From an uncultured Porphyromonadaceae bacterium (lineage in GTDB: Bacteria; Bacteroidota; Bacteroidia; Bacteroidales; Muribaculaceae): DNA of 44,960 nucleotides. Location: the NCBI GenBank assembly GCA_947643665.1, contig CANRWW010000022.1, positions 1 through 44,960 on the forward strand, read 5' to 3'. The notes below the pieces were generated by a model. It had not been told where the DNA came from. It was given only the letters and a program-made list of their open reading frames with translations, and made no database searches. Shown one piece after another: positions 1-8,850 of the stretch. The number at the start of each line of letters is the position of its first letter. The stretch's first letter is position 1. The position numbers and the translations under genes are program-made.

Positions 1-380
1 TGAACTCTTTTTCATAGATAAAGTAAAAACGTTTTGTTGATATATATGAAAGTTTTTATTTGTTTTCTATCACTTTGCCGCTTGAGCAATAAAGGTATGA
101 GCCCTGAGGAAATTCATGCATTGCCTACTGCTAACAAATTGAATCACTGCTTATCGCACATTCTGTATATAGAATAAGTGCAATTGCGGTGTAAAGTTAT
201 AGATTTTTTTTTAATAAATTTACATTTCAAGGTGAAAATTTACATTAGCCTCCGAAAAAACAAAGCTCCACAGAGCCTTTAATGCCGGTTTTCACATGAG
301 TTATACTTCTATAACCATATTTTTGTCAAATGAGTTCAGAACTTATACAACACACGTCAATTTTAACACTCGTATAATGG

Positions 381-417
381 TTACGGCATGCAAACGCTTA
401 AGCGCTGCATGCCGTAA
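381..417. repeat. 37-bp near-perfect palindrome
   Basis: A 12-bp perfect inverted repeat (381-392 with 406-417) encloses a 13-nt loop that itself holds the 10-bp palindrome CGCTTAAGCG (395-404). Neither side carries a T-tract, so it is not a standard intrinsic terminator, though it lies just past the hairpin that follows transketolase. The rest of 1-459 shows no coding potential; it contains a weaker hairpin near 156-181 and an eight/nine-T run near 203-211. A structured transcript end or a protein-binding palindrome are both possible. Confidence 0.6.
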
Positions 418-426
418 TTCCATATC

Positions 427-449
427 AGCCAACCGGAAACCGGCTGGTT
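427..449 (-). terminator. Possible transketolase terminator hairpin
   Basis: Inverted repeat with a CCGG/CCGG core around an AAA loop and outer pairs interrupted by one mismatch, 11 bp beyond the transketolase stop codon on the minus strand. There is no following T-tract, so the call rests on position and structure only. Confidence 0.4.
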
Positions 450-459
450 AAACTAATAT

Positions 460-2493
460 TCATTTACCGATGAACTTCAGCACCTGATCCACTATGTTCT
501 GGGCTGTAAAACCAAATTTTTCGTCAAGGACCTGGTATGGGGCAGATGCTCCGAAATGGTCAAGGCCGAACACCTTGCCATGGGCACCGACCAATCCCCG
601 CAAAGTAGACGGCAGGCCGGCAGTAAGGCCAAACACCGGCACACCTGCTGCCGGTATCACACTTTCGCGGTATTCCTTGTCCTGCTGTTCAAATACACCT
701 ATTGAAGGCACAGAGACCACCCTGCAAGGGATCTCACCAGCCTCCAGAATCGTTGCCACCTCACATAGAAGCGATACTTCAGAACCATTGCCAACGAGCA
801 CTACTTTGGGATGAGGAGTATCCATCACAGTATATCCTCCCAAACGTGCGCCCTGAGCCTCCTGATAACGGTCCCCAGTGGCGGCCGGAAGCTGCTTCAC
901 ATCCTGGCGGGTAAGGATCAACGCCGTGGGCGTCTTGTCATTCTCCATCGCCATCTCCCACGCCACGGAAGTCTCCATAGCATCTGCCGGACGAAGCACA
1001 AGCATTGAAGGTTTTCCTGAAAGATTCTTAAGTTCTTCCATCAAACGGATCTGCGCTTCCTGTTCGACCGGTTCATGTGTAGGTCCATCTTCACCGACAC
1101 GGAACGCGTCATGGGTCCATATATATTTCACAGGGAGTTCCATAAGTGCCGACATACGTATGGCTGGCTTCATATAGTCTGAGAACACGAAGAATGTGCC
1201 ACACGCTGCGATCAATCCGCCATGAAGCGCAATACCGTTCATGATTGCTGCCATGGTAAGCTCGCTGACCCCAGCATGGAGGAAAGCCCCGGAGAAGTCT
1301 CCGTTCGCAAATGCCTTTGTATGCTTCAAGAAAGCGTCTGTCTTGTCAGAGTTTGCCAAATCGGCGCTGCTCACAATCATGTTCTTCACATGCTGGGCCA
1401 ATGTGTCAAGCACTGCGGCAGAAGCCGTACGGGTCGCGCTATCCGCTTTTTGAACTATGGCAGAATAATCTATCTGCGGAAGTTTCCCGTTTATGAAATC
1501 GTCAAGCTCACGCGCCAGATCTGGATTTGCCTTGGCCCATTCAGCCTCTGCCGCATGACGTGCGGCACAGATCTTCCTCAACTCTTTGTTGCGGTCGGCG
1601 TATAGTTTCTCTACTTCCGCAGGTATAAGCCATGGATTCTCCGGATCCGCGCCCAGATTCTCCATAGTCTTCACATAATCGGCTCCAGATTTGCTCAACG
1701 GTTGGCCGTGTGTGGAGTATTTCCCCTCAAAATTGTCACCGGATGCAGTCACGGCGCCACGACCCATTATAGTATGCCCTATTATGATCGTCGGGCGACT
1801 GGTCTCGGCATTGGCCTTTGCAAGCGCGTCGGCAATAGCCACAGGATCGGTTCCGTCTATATCCAATACGTTCCAGCCCCAGGCACGATACTTCATCGCC
1901 ACATCCTCACGGTCCACGGCATCCACATCTGTGGAAAGCTGTACCTTGTTGCTGTCATAGAACATGATAAGATTAGACAGTCCGAGGAAACCGGCAATAC
2001 GCCCCGCACCCTGCGAGATCTCCTCCTGTATACCGCCGTCAGAGATAAACGTATATGTCTTATGCGCCACGACGTCACCGAAACGTGCCTGAAGGAAACG
2101 CTCGGCTATGGCACAGCCCACCGCCATGGTATGGCCTTGCCCGAGCGGGCCGGAAGTGTTTTCTATTCCACGCTCCACATGCAACTCGGGATGCCCCGGA
2201 CAGGGACTTCCCCATTGACGCAGTTGCTTAAGCTCCTCCACGGTATATTTGCCCGTCAGAGCCAACACACTGTAAAGCATCGGCGACATATGCCCGGGAT
2301 CAAGGAAGAAGCGGTCACGGGCTATCCATGTTGGATCGTCCGGATCTGTAACAAGAAACTGCGAATAAAGCACATTCACGAAATCGGCGCCACCCATGGC
2401 GCCACCGGGATGTCCTGACTTGGCTTTTTCAACCATTGAAGCGGAGAGCACGCGTATGGTATCGGCCGCTTTGTTGATTACGTCGGTGTTCAT
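460..2493 (-). CDS. tkt: Transketolase
   Basis: Thiamine-diphosphate enzyme of the non-oxidative pentose phosphate pathway, moving two-carbon ketol units between sugar phosphates in the cytoplasm. The 677-residue protein begins MNTDVINKAADTIRVLSAS and has the usual N-terminal features (KSGHPGG, GPLGQGH), a central pyrimidine-binding domain with HDAFRVGEDGPTHEP, and a C-terminal domain. The cofactor-binding segment reads SDGGIQEE where many families have GDG, with the distal Asn in DSNKVQ. I chose ATG at 2493-2491: the reading frame stays open upstream to 2619, but those 42 residues are basic and unlike the family, and a strong hairpin (2600-2634) lies inside that stretch. The neighbour upstream on the same strand is a sugar symporter, 193 bp away. 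No clear Bacteroidota -7 box was seen in front. Confidence 0.95.
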   Translation of the reverse strand: MNTDVINKAADTIRVLSASMVEKAKSGHPGGAMGGADFVNVLYSQFLVTDPDDPTWIARDRFFLDPGHMSPMLYSVLALTGKYTVEELKQLRQWGSPCPGHPELHVERGIENTSGPLGQGHTMAVGCAIAERFLQARFGDVVAHKTYTFISDGGIQEEISQGAGRIAGFLGLSNLIMFYDSNKVQLSTDVDAVDREDVAMKYRAWGWNVLDIDGTDPVAIADALAKANAETSRPTIIIGHTIMGRGAVTASGDNFEGKYSTHGQPLSKSGADYVKTMENLGADPENPWLIPAEVEKLYADRNKELRKICAARHAAEAEWAKANPDLARELDDFINGKLPQIDYSAIVQKADSATRTASAAVLDTLAQHVKNMIVSSADLANSDKTDAFLKHTKAFANGDFSGAFLHAGVSELTMAAIMNGIALHGGLIAACGTFFVFSDYMKPAIRMSALMELPVKYIWTHDAFRVGEDGPTHEPVEQEAQIRLMEELKNLSGKPSMLVLRPADAMETSVAWEMAMENDKTPTALILTRQDVKQLPAATGDRYQEAQGARLGGYTVMDTPHPKVVLVGNGSEVSLLCEVATILEAGEIPCRVVSVPSIGVFEQQDKEYRESVIPAAGVPVFGLTAGLPSTLRGLVGAHGKVFGLDHFGASAPYQVLDEKFGFTAQNIVDQVLKFIGK

Positions 2494-2599
2494 TGGGGTT
2501 GTCTGAATTGTTACTGTTCTTGGACTGTCGTACTTAGTTGTATTGTCCGGGATTTTATAGTATGGCCTCCTTAAGCGGAGACTTGCTATTTTTTTTAAA

Positions 2600-2634
2600 C
2601 CCACCTCCGGAGACACCAAGGTACCGGAGGCGGG
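2600..2634 (-). terminator. Hairpin between symporter and transketolase
   Basis: An 11-bp stem (2600-2610 with 2624-2634; one G-U pair when read on the minus strand) around a 13-nt loop. It follows the symporter stop by about 50 bp and precedes transketolase by about 105 bp. In the minus direction it is followed by TTTAAAAAAAA rather than a clean T-run, so it may be a terminator of the symporter transcript or a leader structure of tkt. Confidence 0.5.
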
Positions 2635-2686
2635 TCTTATGCAGCGTATCCCCAGTTGATTATGTTGGGAATACGTGGTTGTTTAT

Positions 2687-4078
2687 TTAAAGAGCGTCCT
2701 GAACGGCATCATCTACGGGAATATCCTTATTCACATTCTTCGAACCGCTGACGCCGTAGAACAGAAGATATGCAAGCATAGCCACGATCAGCCAGTATGA
2801 AGCCATATATCCGGCAATACCGGCAATATAGCTCTGGATAAGTGGCATGATACCGCCACCTACCACCATCATCATAAAGATGCCGGAAGCCTGGGCCGTG
2901 TATTTGCCGAGTCCTTCAACAGCGAGGTTGAAGATACCGCCCCACATCACCGATGTGCACAAACCGCAAACCACAAGAAGGAAGGCGCTCACAGGCACCT
3001 GGGCACCACCTTCATAGATAAATTCAGGCACAGGAAGTGTGACAGTCTTGGGAATGACAATGGCAGCTACAACAAGAATAATAGCTACAGTAGATACCGT
3101 GATGATCTGTGCACGGGTGGATACTGCACCGCTGATGATTGATGAACAGAAACGTCCAACAAGCATAAGAAGCCAATAAATAGCCACAATAGCACCAGCT
3201 ATGGTAGAAGCCTCACCTACCACACCGGCACCATTGGCGCTCTGGTCGGCAAGATAGAAGTTGAGTGTACCGGGAATACCGACCTCAATGCCGACATAGA
3301 AGAAGATGCCAATCACACCGAGCACAAGGTGACGGAAATTCCAGGGAGAATGCGCATATTTCACCTTTTTGCCTGAGGTTGTAAGGTTCGGCTCCGGAAT
3401 AGCTACAAAAGAGATGATCACGAAGGCTGCAGCAAACACACCCATGGCGATCCAAAGCAGCGGAGCCACATTAGACATGGCAGTCGCCGGGCTGAGAGAA
3501 CCGATCAGCGCTCCTACGAAGAACGGGGTAAGTGTGGCAGACAGCGAATTGAGTGAGCCGCCGGTCTGGATAAGCTGGTTGCCCTTGTTGCCACCGCCGC
3601 CGAGGAGGTTGAGCATGGGATTCACAACGGTGTTGAGCATGCACACGCAGAAACCGCAGATGAAAGCTCCAAGAAGATATATCAGGAAGTTAAGTGGCAC
3701 AATGAATGTCTTTGCAAACTCAACGCCATTTTCCTTGACAGTCGATGTCATTTCAAAAACATTTACATCGGCTCCTACCATACTTGAAAGCCACTGTACG
3801 AACAGGCCTATGAAACCTATCGCCATAGCCCAGAGAGCGGTTTTCTTGTAACCGATCTTCACAAGCAGGTTGCCGGCAGGTATACCCATGAAAAGATATG
3901 CGAGGAAGTTCATCATGTTGCCCATCATTCCGAGCGTGGAATTTCCTGCGAATTTATAACCCCATATGGTACCTATAGGAGCGGCGAGGTTTGTCACGAA
4001 TGAAATCATCGCAAAAAGGAAGAACATTGCGATAATCGCTATCAAGCGCCCGTTAGAGCTGGATTTTACTTGATTCAT
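2687..4078 (-). CDS. Sugar:proton symporter, MFS, FucP-like
   Basis: Predicted inner-membrane sugar transporter of 463 residues with about 12 hydrophobic segments. The N-terminal half has the FucP/GluP-type pattern: an early Asn-rich transmembrane segment (SFVTNLAAPIG), then NMMNFLAYLFMGIPAGNLL and the cytoplasmic loop KIGYKKT equivalent to the MFS A-motif region. A central hydrophilic loop near residues 230-250 separates the halves. The substrate (fucose, glucose, galactose or another) cannot be read from sequence. It has its own promoter (4214-4246) and a hairpin after it, and is followed on the same strand by transketolase, which fits entry of a sugar feeding central carbon metabolism. The start at 4078 gives a short polar leader before the first membrane segment. 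Confidence 0.85.
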   Translation of the reverse strand: MNQVKSSSNGRLIAIIAMFFLFAMISFVTNLAAPIGTIWGYKFAGNSTLGMMGNMMNFLAYLFMGIPAGNLLVKIGYKKTALWAMAIGFIGLFVQWLSSMVGADVNVFEMTSTVKENGVEFAKTFIVPLNFLIYLLGAFICGFCVCMLNTVVNPMLNLLGGGGNKGNQLIQTGGSLNSLSATLTPFFVGALIGSLSPATAMSNVAPLLWIAMGVFAAAFVIISFVAIPEPNLTTSGKKVKYAHSPWNFRHLVLGVIGIFFYVGIEVGIPGTLNFYLADQSANGAGVVGEASTIAGAIVAIYWLLMLVGRFCSSIISGAVSTRAQIITVSTVAIILVVAAIVIPKTVTLPVPEFIYEGGAQVPVSAFLLVVCGLCTSVMWGGIFNLAVEGLGKYTAQASGIFMMMVVGGGIMPLIQSYIAGIAGYMASYWLIVAMLAYLLFYGVSGSKNVNKDIPVDDAVQDAL

Positions 4079-4213
4079 AGCAAATTTACTTGATTTTAAG
4101 GTAATTATAATTTTATGAAATTTTATTTTCTAATATCATGCAGTCATGGTATCTGAACGTCATAAAAGATTTTTTCGAGGAGAACCATAAGAGAACCCGC
4201 AATTGCGGATTTG

Positions 4214-4246
4214 CAAATTTAAACAAATTTTTCGCTTGGCACAAAA
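4214..4246 (-). promoter_or_regulatory. Bacteroidota-type promoter of symporter gene
   Basis: Read on the minus strand: TTTTG (-33, 4242-4246), exactly 20 nt, then TAAATTTG (-7, 4214-4221), a full match to TAnnTTTG. The predicted start of transcription near 4207 gives a leader of about 129 nt to the symporter start. A second TAAATTTG at 4081-4088 is too near the start codon to serve. Confidence 0.65.
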
Positions 4247-4277
4247 TATTTTCACTTGTTTGTCGGCATAATAAAAA

Positions 4278-4319
4278 CAGCGGAGAGCCACACTGCCATC
4301 ACAATGCCGTCTCCTGCTG
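4278..4319 (-). terminator. Terminator after yggS
   Basis: On the minus strand a stem CAGCAGGAGA/TCTCCGCTG (one bulged base) directly follows the yggS stop codon and is followed by GTTTTTATT. Hairpin plus T-tract in the right orientation supports an intrinsic terminator. Confidence 0.7.
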
Positions 4320-5003
4320 TCAATCCCTGTCGCCAAAAATCGCCGTTCCAACACGCACATGCGTGCTACCCGCATTTATCGCGATCCGGTAGTCATGGCT
4401 CATGCCCATACTCAGGATATTGAAGCCACGCAGATCAGGGCATTCCGCCATTATCTCCCGCTTCAACGATGCTATGGCGTTGAAATCAGCAGCAACGCGG
4501 GAAAGATCATCTGTATTTGAAGCCATGCCCATCAGACCGCATATATGTGTAGATCTCAGATTCTCAAACTCCCTTCCAGAAAAATATTCCATGAGTTCCC
4601 CAGGAGTGAAACCGAATTTTGTCTCCTCCTGTGCCACATGCACCTGCAACAGCACATTCTGCACCGTGCCAAGACGTGCAGCCTCGCCGTCTATCGCATC
4701 AAGCAGCCTCCGGGAGTCCACGCTTTCTATCATATACGGATGCAGCTTTAACAACTGCCTTACCTTATTCGTCTGGAGATGGCCTATAAAATGCCATTTG
4801 ATGTCGTCTGGAAGCGCTGGCACTTTCAGACACATTTCCTGCACACGGCTTTCGCCGAACAGGCGCTGCCCCGCCGAATAGGCTTCCATAAGAGCCTCTA
4901 CAGGATGAAACTTTGACACAGCCACCAGTTCCACCCCCGCAGGGAGAGTGGAACGGATGCTTGTCAGGTTATCAGCTATCCCAGCCATTTTATCCAATGT
5001 CAT
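4320..5003 (-). CDS. yggS: PLP homeostasis protein, YggS/PLPBP family
   Basis: Cytoplasmic pyridoxal-phosphate-binding protein of the YggS/PROSC family, involved in vitamin B6 and amino/keto acid homeostasis; it has no established catalytic activity. The 227-residue length is normal. The fold-III alanine-racemase-like barrel shows Lys31 in AVSKFHP (Schiff-base lysine), GESRVQE, WHFIGHLQTNKV, GLMGMA and the phosphate-binding SMGMSHDY near the C-terminus. Its start codon overlaps the stop of the DUF4494 gene by ATGA (5000-5003), which suggests translational coupling, and a terminator follows immediately. This two-gene order is consistent with a DUF4494-yggS operon. Confidence 0.95.
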   Translation of the reverse strand: MTLDKMAGIADNLTSIRSTLPAGVELVAVSKFHPVEALMEAYSAGQRLFGESRVQEMCLKVPALPDDIKWHFIGHLQTNKVRQLLKLHPYMIESVDSRRLLDAIDGEAARLGTVQNVLLQVHVAQEETKFGFTPGELMEYFSGREFENLRSTHICGLMGMASNTDDLSRVAADFNAIASLKREIMAECPDLRGFNILSMGMSHDYRIAINAGSTHVRVGTAIFGDRD

Positions 5004-5458
5004 TCGGTCGTCTTTCCGGCAGGTTTGTCACCTGTTTTGATACGATACACATCCATTATGGGAGTCTCGGCAATGGATGTTATCTCAAAATCAGCCATAG
5101 TGCCCTTCATGCCTTCCATAAACGCGTCATAGGCTCCTTTGAAATCATTTGCAGCCACAAGAATCAATGAAGTTGATTTCTTTTCTACCGCAGTTTTCTC
5201 ATCAATTGTGATAAATGCCACTTTGACAAGAAACCAACGGTCTGCAGAATCATCCCAGAAAATCTCCGAAATCTTCGTACGCTTTACAGCGTTTACATCC
5301 ACCTCACCGCTTACAAACGGGGTCATTTCTTCTATTATACGGGCTTCAGCTTCAGTAAAACTCAAAGCGTCAACCAGATAAGGCTCTGTAACTTTCTTTA
5401 TTGACCCATTTTCCTGGGTTTTGTCATAACGGATTTTACATTCAAACCAGTTTGCCAT
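5000..5458 (-). CDS. DUF4494 family protein
   Basis: Small soluble protein of 152 residues that I recognise as the Bacteroidota-restricted DUF4494 family (opening MANWFECKIRYDKT, then KVTEPYLVDALSFTEAEARI and a C-terminal half with MADFEITSIAETPIMDVYR). No signal peptide or membrane segment is visible, so it is probably cytoplasmic. The family has no known function. Its stop overlaps the yggS start by four bases, so the two are almost certainly co-translated; the context hints at a role tied to PLP or amino-acid metabolism, but this is only inference. No clear -7 box was found upstream in 5459-5557, a region shared with the divergent cyd promoter. Confidence 0.85.
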   Translation of the reverse strand: MANWFECKIRYDKTQENGSIKKVTEPYLVDALSFTEAEARIIEEMTPFVSGEVDVNAVKRTKISEIFWDDSADRWFLVKVAFITIDEKTAVEKKSTSLILVAANDFKGAYDAFMEGMKGTMADFEITSIAETPIMDVYRIKTGDKPAGKTTE

Positions 5459-5557
5459 AATTGCTGTCTGTTATTCTTAAAAAATTTGCCATATTCAGGA
5501 TAAGCGGAGGCCTCTGCTTTCCGGTTGCAAAATTTTCAAAAACTTAATTTGTAATTG

Positions 5558-5590
5558 TTTTGTAATATTAAATAAGTTTAATTAATTTTG
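5558..5590 (+). promoter_or_regulatory. Promoter of the cyd operon
   Basis: TTTTG (5558-5562), 20-nt AT-rich spacer, TAATTTTG (5583-5590): both boxes match the Bacteroidota primary sigma consensus. Predicted transcription start is near 5597, about 110 nt ahead of the DUF4492 reading frame and 375 nt ahead of cydA. Confidence 0.7.
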
Positions 5591-5708
5591 CCTCGAAAGG
5601 TTCATTTAGGCGCTCTTTCCCTAAAAGCAGGGCAAAGTTAGTCAGAATGTACAAACTTTGCAACTAAAATTTATGAACCGGTGACCATGAAGGCTCAATA
5701 CAAGAAAA

Positions 5709-5930
5709 ATGAAAAAAGAGGGATTCATAAATAAAGTACTCAGCATGTAAATTGACGGTTTCCGGTCCATGACCGTGGGACGAAAATTGTGGACGCTCAT
5801 TCTCATAAAACTGGCTATTATGTTTCTGGTATTCAAGATGTTTTTCTTTCCCGACATATTAAAGGTAAAATATGACGACGACACAGAACGCGCACAGGCT
5901 GTACGCACAGCCCTGACGACACGCAAATAG
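5709..5930 (+). pseudogene. DUF4492 small membrane protein, interrupted by a stop
   Basis: A 74-codon frame starting at ATG 5709 encodes a short N-terminus, then TAA at 5748-5750 (codon 14), then IDGFRSMTVGRKLWTLILIK, one transmembrane segment, FFFPDIL and a charged tail to TAG 5928-5930. I recognise the pattern as DUF4492, the small protein normally encoded just before cydA in Bacteroidota; family members have a Tyr where the TAA stands (Y-x-DGFR), so TAT/TAC to TAA is the simplest explanation. The rest of the frame is intact and uninterrupted. Either the gene is broken, the base is a sequence error, or translation restarts at ATG 5769 to give a 53-residue protein that keeps the membrane helix. 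It lies 43 bp before cydA. A role as an accessory subunit of cytochrome bd is inference from position. Confidence 0.75.
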
Positions 5931-5973
5931 CACCCTGCCCACGACATGAAATAAACAAATCAAATAACATATC

Positions 5974-7563
5974 ATGGATGAACTATTAAGCACCGTTGAC
6001 TGGTCAAGGGCGCAATTTGCCCTTACCGCGATCGTACACTGGATTTTCGTGCCGTTAAGCATCGGGCTTTCACTCATTGTAGGCATAATGGAAAGCATCT
6101 GGTACAGAACTGGCAACGAGCGATGGAAACGTATGGCAAAATTCTGGATGCTTCTTTTTGGCATCAATTTCGCCTGCGGAGTAGCAACCGGACTTATACT
6201 CGAATTTGAGTTCGGCACAAACTGGAGCAATTATTCATGGTTTGTGGGAGATATATTCGGTGCTCCACTAGCCATAGAAGGAATCGCCGCCTTCTTCCTT
6301 GAGTCAACATTCATTGCGGTAATGTTTTTCGGATGGAACCGCGTGAGCCGGGGATTTCATCTCGCAGCGACATGGCTTACTGCAATAGGAATCTGCCTGT
6401 CGGCATACTGGATACTCGTGGCAAATGCATGGATGCAATATCCCGTAGGCATGGAGTTTGATCCGGAGCAGATGCGCAACGTAATGTCCTCTTTCAGCGA
6501 CGTAGTCTTCTCACCGGTCGCCGTAAACAAGTTTTTCCATACAGTGCTCTCAGGGTGGGTCCTGGGCGCCACATTTGTAATAGGGGTAAGTTGTTGGTTC
6601 CTGCTCAGGAAAAGCAATATACAATTTGCCAAAGACTCAATGAAAATCGCCTCCTGGGTAGGATTGGCCGGCATAATACTTACAATGTGGACCGGAGACG
6701 GATCTGCCGTGCAGGTAGCTCGTGTGCAACCGATGAAACTCGCCGCAATGGAAGGCCTTTACAATGGCACCACCGGACAAAGCCTTGTAGCTTTCGGAAT
6801 CATAAACCCCGATAAGAAACGTACAGACGACAAGCCTGCGCTACTCGGAGAAATAAGCATACCCAAAGGATTGTCGGTTTTAGCCAACCATGATCCGGAA
6901 AGTTTCGTGCCCGGTATCAACGATATCATAAACGGGGTAAGCATCAACGCCGAAGGAGACACCATAAACACTGTCAGCTATCAGGAGCGCATAGCCCGCG
7001 GACGGCAGGCACAGGAATGGCTGCGCGTTTATGACCAGGCGCGTGCGGAGGGAGATGCCGGAAACATGGCATTGGCAAAAGAAAAATTCATGGCTGATTT
7101 CCCATATTTCGGTTACGGATATCTTGACAGCGTGGATGAAGCCATACCCCCTGTGGCACTCACATTTTATATGTTCCGCATAATGGTCATCGGAGGCGGA
7201 TACCTTCTTATGCTATTCGTTGTGATGCTGATATTGAGCTACCGCAAACCCCACATTCTGGAAAAAAAGATCGTTACAATCCTGGGCTTGATAAGCCTAC
7301 CCGTAGTATGGATAGTAAGCGAAGCCGGATGGGTGACAGCTGAAATGGGACGCCAGCCATGGACCATAGAGGGACTTCTCCCTTGCAAGGCTGCGATCAG
7401 CGCGATCTCACCGCAGTCTGTACAACTCACATTCTGGATGTTCGTCGTCGTATTCGCCGCACTTCTTATTGCAGACGCAAGCATTATGGCACACGAAATA
7501 GCCAAAGCCACCCGGCAGGACATCCTTAACGACAAACATAGCCGCCACGACAAGAAGGCCTGA
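5974..7563 (+). CDS. cydA: Cytochrome bd ubiquinol/menaquinol oxidase subunit I
   Basis: Large haem-bearing subunit of cytochrome bd, the high-affinity inner-membrane quinol oxidase that reduces O2 to water; in anaerobes it is used for nanaerobic respiration and oxygen removal. The 529 residues carry several membrane segments and the expected signatures: His22 (equivalent of E. coli His19), Glu102 and Glu110 in the proton-channel helix, His189 in KFFHTVLSGW (b558 ligand), the Met in TFYMFRIMV as second b558 ligand, and GRQPW. A long hydrophilic stretch between about residues 255 and 375 corresponds to the Q-loop region. Start ATG 5974 places MDELLSTVDWSR before the first helix, as in relatives. 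cydB follows after 30 bp; the gene shares the promoter at 5558-5590 with the interrupted DUF4492 gene. Confidence 0.97.
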   Translation: MDELLSTVDWSRAQFALTAIVHWIFVPLSIGLSLIVGIMESIWYRTGNERWKRMAKFWMLLFGINFACGVATGLILEFEFGTNWSNYSWFVGDIFGAPLAIEGIAAFFLESTFIAVMFFGWNRVSRGFHLAATWLTAIGICLSAYWILVANAWMQYPVGMEFDPEQMRNVMSSFSDVVFSPVAVNKFFHTVLSGWVLGATFVIGVSCWFLLRKSNIQFAKDSMKIASWVGLAGIILTMWTGDGSAVQVARVQPMKLAAMEGLYNGTTGQSLVAFGIINPDKKRTDDKPALLGEISIPKGLSVLANHDPESFVPGINDIINGVSINAEGDTINTVSYQERIARGRQAQEWLRVYDQARAEGDAGNMALAKEKFMADFPYFGYGYLDSVDEAIPPVALTFYMFRIMVIGGGYLLMLFVVMLILSYRKPHILEKKIVTILGLISLPVVWIVSEAGWVTAEMGRQPWTIEGLLPCKAAISAISPQSVQLTFWMFVVVFAALLIADASIMAHEIAKATRQDILNDKHSRHDKKA

Positions 7564-7593
7564 TTGACAAATCCCTAAAACAAAAAAAAAGAA

Positions 7594-8733
7594 ATGGAAG
7601 CATTACAAACATACTGGTGGTTCGTGATCTCGCTACTTGGAGGACTTCTTGTTTTCCTGTTGTTCGTCCAGGGAGGACAGACTATGATCTGGAGCGAGTC
7701 TGATATCAATCGCAAATCCCTGCTCGTAAACGCACTCGGGCGAAAGTGGGAACTGACATTCACCACCCTCGTCACATTCGGAGGCGCATTTTTTGCCTCT
7801 TTCCCCCTTTATTATTCCACAAGTTTCGGAGGCGCGTACTGGCTATGGATGCTCATTCTTGTAAGTTTCATCCTTCAGGCTGTAAGCTACGAGTTTCGTT
7901 CCAAACCTGGAAACATCTTTGGCACCGCCACATACGATGCATTTCTATGGATCAACGGTTGCTTGGGTTGCGTGCTGCTCGGCGTTGCAGTGGCAATGCA
8001 ATTTTTCGGTGCGGATTTCGAAGTGTCACGCGGCAGCATACTCAATGGCACTTCACCGGTAATCTCCACATGGAACCCGTCGCATGGCTTTGATGTCATT
8101 TTCGCCATACCCAATCTTACACTCGGATTCGCCGTATATTTCCTGGCACGCACCATGGGCACGCTATTCTTTATGGAAAGTATAAAGGCGACAGACAGTT
8201 CAGCATTTTTCAAGCGCGCACGCTACCGCGTACTCGTCAACGGCACATTGTTCGTACTACTGTTCCTGGCATTCCTGTTTGCCCTTTTCACCACCCCCGG
8301 ATATTCACGTATGGAAGATGGGCTGGTAGTTTCTGTGCCATACAAATATTTCTTCAACTTTATTGATCTGTGGTGGATCGGAGCCATATTCCTTATCGGT
8401 GTATTGATGGTAATATACGGGATATCAGGAAGCGCCTTGAACAGCCGGTTCCGTCATGGATTCTGGTGGACAGGCACTGGTGTGGTCCTGGCAGTCACAT
8501 GCTTGTTCTGTATCAGCGGCTATCACAACACCGCTTTCCTCCCGTCTACCACACATCCTGGGAGCTCACTTTTCCTGCACAACGCCTCTTCCAGCTATTT
8601 CACGCTTAAGGTTATGGCATGGGTTACCGCCCTGCTGCCAATTGTCGTTGGTTATATCGCATATGTATGGCATAAAATGACATCTCCTGCCATCACCACT
8701 GACGAACTGAATCGGGAAGATCATATATATTGA
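7594..8733 (+). CDS. cydB: Cytochrome bd oxidase subunit II
   Basis: Second core subunit of cytochrome bd, needed for complex assembly and haem stability in the inner membrane. The 379-residue protein is strongly hydrophobic with about eight or nine membrane segments; it opens MEALQTYWWFVISLLGGLLV with VQGGQTM shortly after and ends in a short charged tail. Bacteroidota CydB starts this way. It lies 30 bp after cydA with no promoter between, so it is part of the same operon. A perfect 20-bp hairpin (8851-8896) about 120 bp past the stop closes the operon. No cydC/cydD exporter genes are present in the window, so maturation functions must be encoded elsewhere. Confidence 0.96.
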   Translation: MEALQTYWWFVISLLGGLLVFLLFVQGGQTMIWSESDINRKSLLVNALGRKWELTFTTLVTFGGAFFASFPLYYSTSFGGAYWLWMLILVSFILQAVSYEFRSKPGNIFGTATYDAFLWINGCLGCVLLGVAVAMQFFGADFEVSRGSILNGTSPVISTWNPSHGFDVIFAIPNLTLGFAVYFLARTMGTLFFMESIKATDSSAFFKRARYRVLVNGTLFVLLFLAFLFALFTTPGYSRMEDGLVVSVPYKYFFNFIDLWWIGAIFLIGVLMVIYGISGSALNSRFRHGFWWTGTGVVLAVTCLFCISGYHNTAFLPSTTHPGSSLFLHNASSSYFTLKVMAWVTALLPIVVGYIAYVWHKMTSPAITTDELNREDHIY

Positions 8734-8850
8734 TCTCCAGCAATATACCCACCGGAATCACATTGCGTGAAATAAACATCATACGACTCCGGCGCAAAGG
8801 CATGTCCTCATCTGCATAGTGCCATGTAACCAGACCATTCCAAGCGATAA

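Noticed and set aside
1702-2418. 238-codon plus-strand frame opposite transketolase
   Set aside because: Antisense shadow of a well-supported gene, without domains or promoter.
2494-2619. Upstream extension of the transketolase frame
   Set aside because: The 42 extra residues are basic, unlike the family, and a strong hairpin lies inside this stretch.
4138-4392. Short frames in the gap between yggS and the symporter gene
   Set aside because: They overlap the yggS end, its terminator and the symporter promoter, and show no protein features.
5859-6230. Minus-strand frames over the DUF4492/cydA start
   Set aside because: Antisense to cydA; the plus-strand family matches explain the region.
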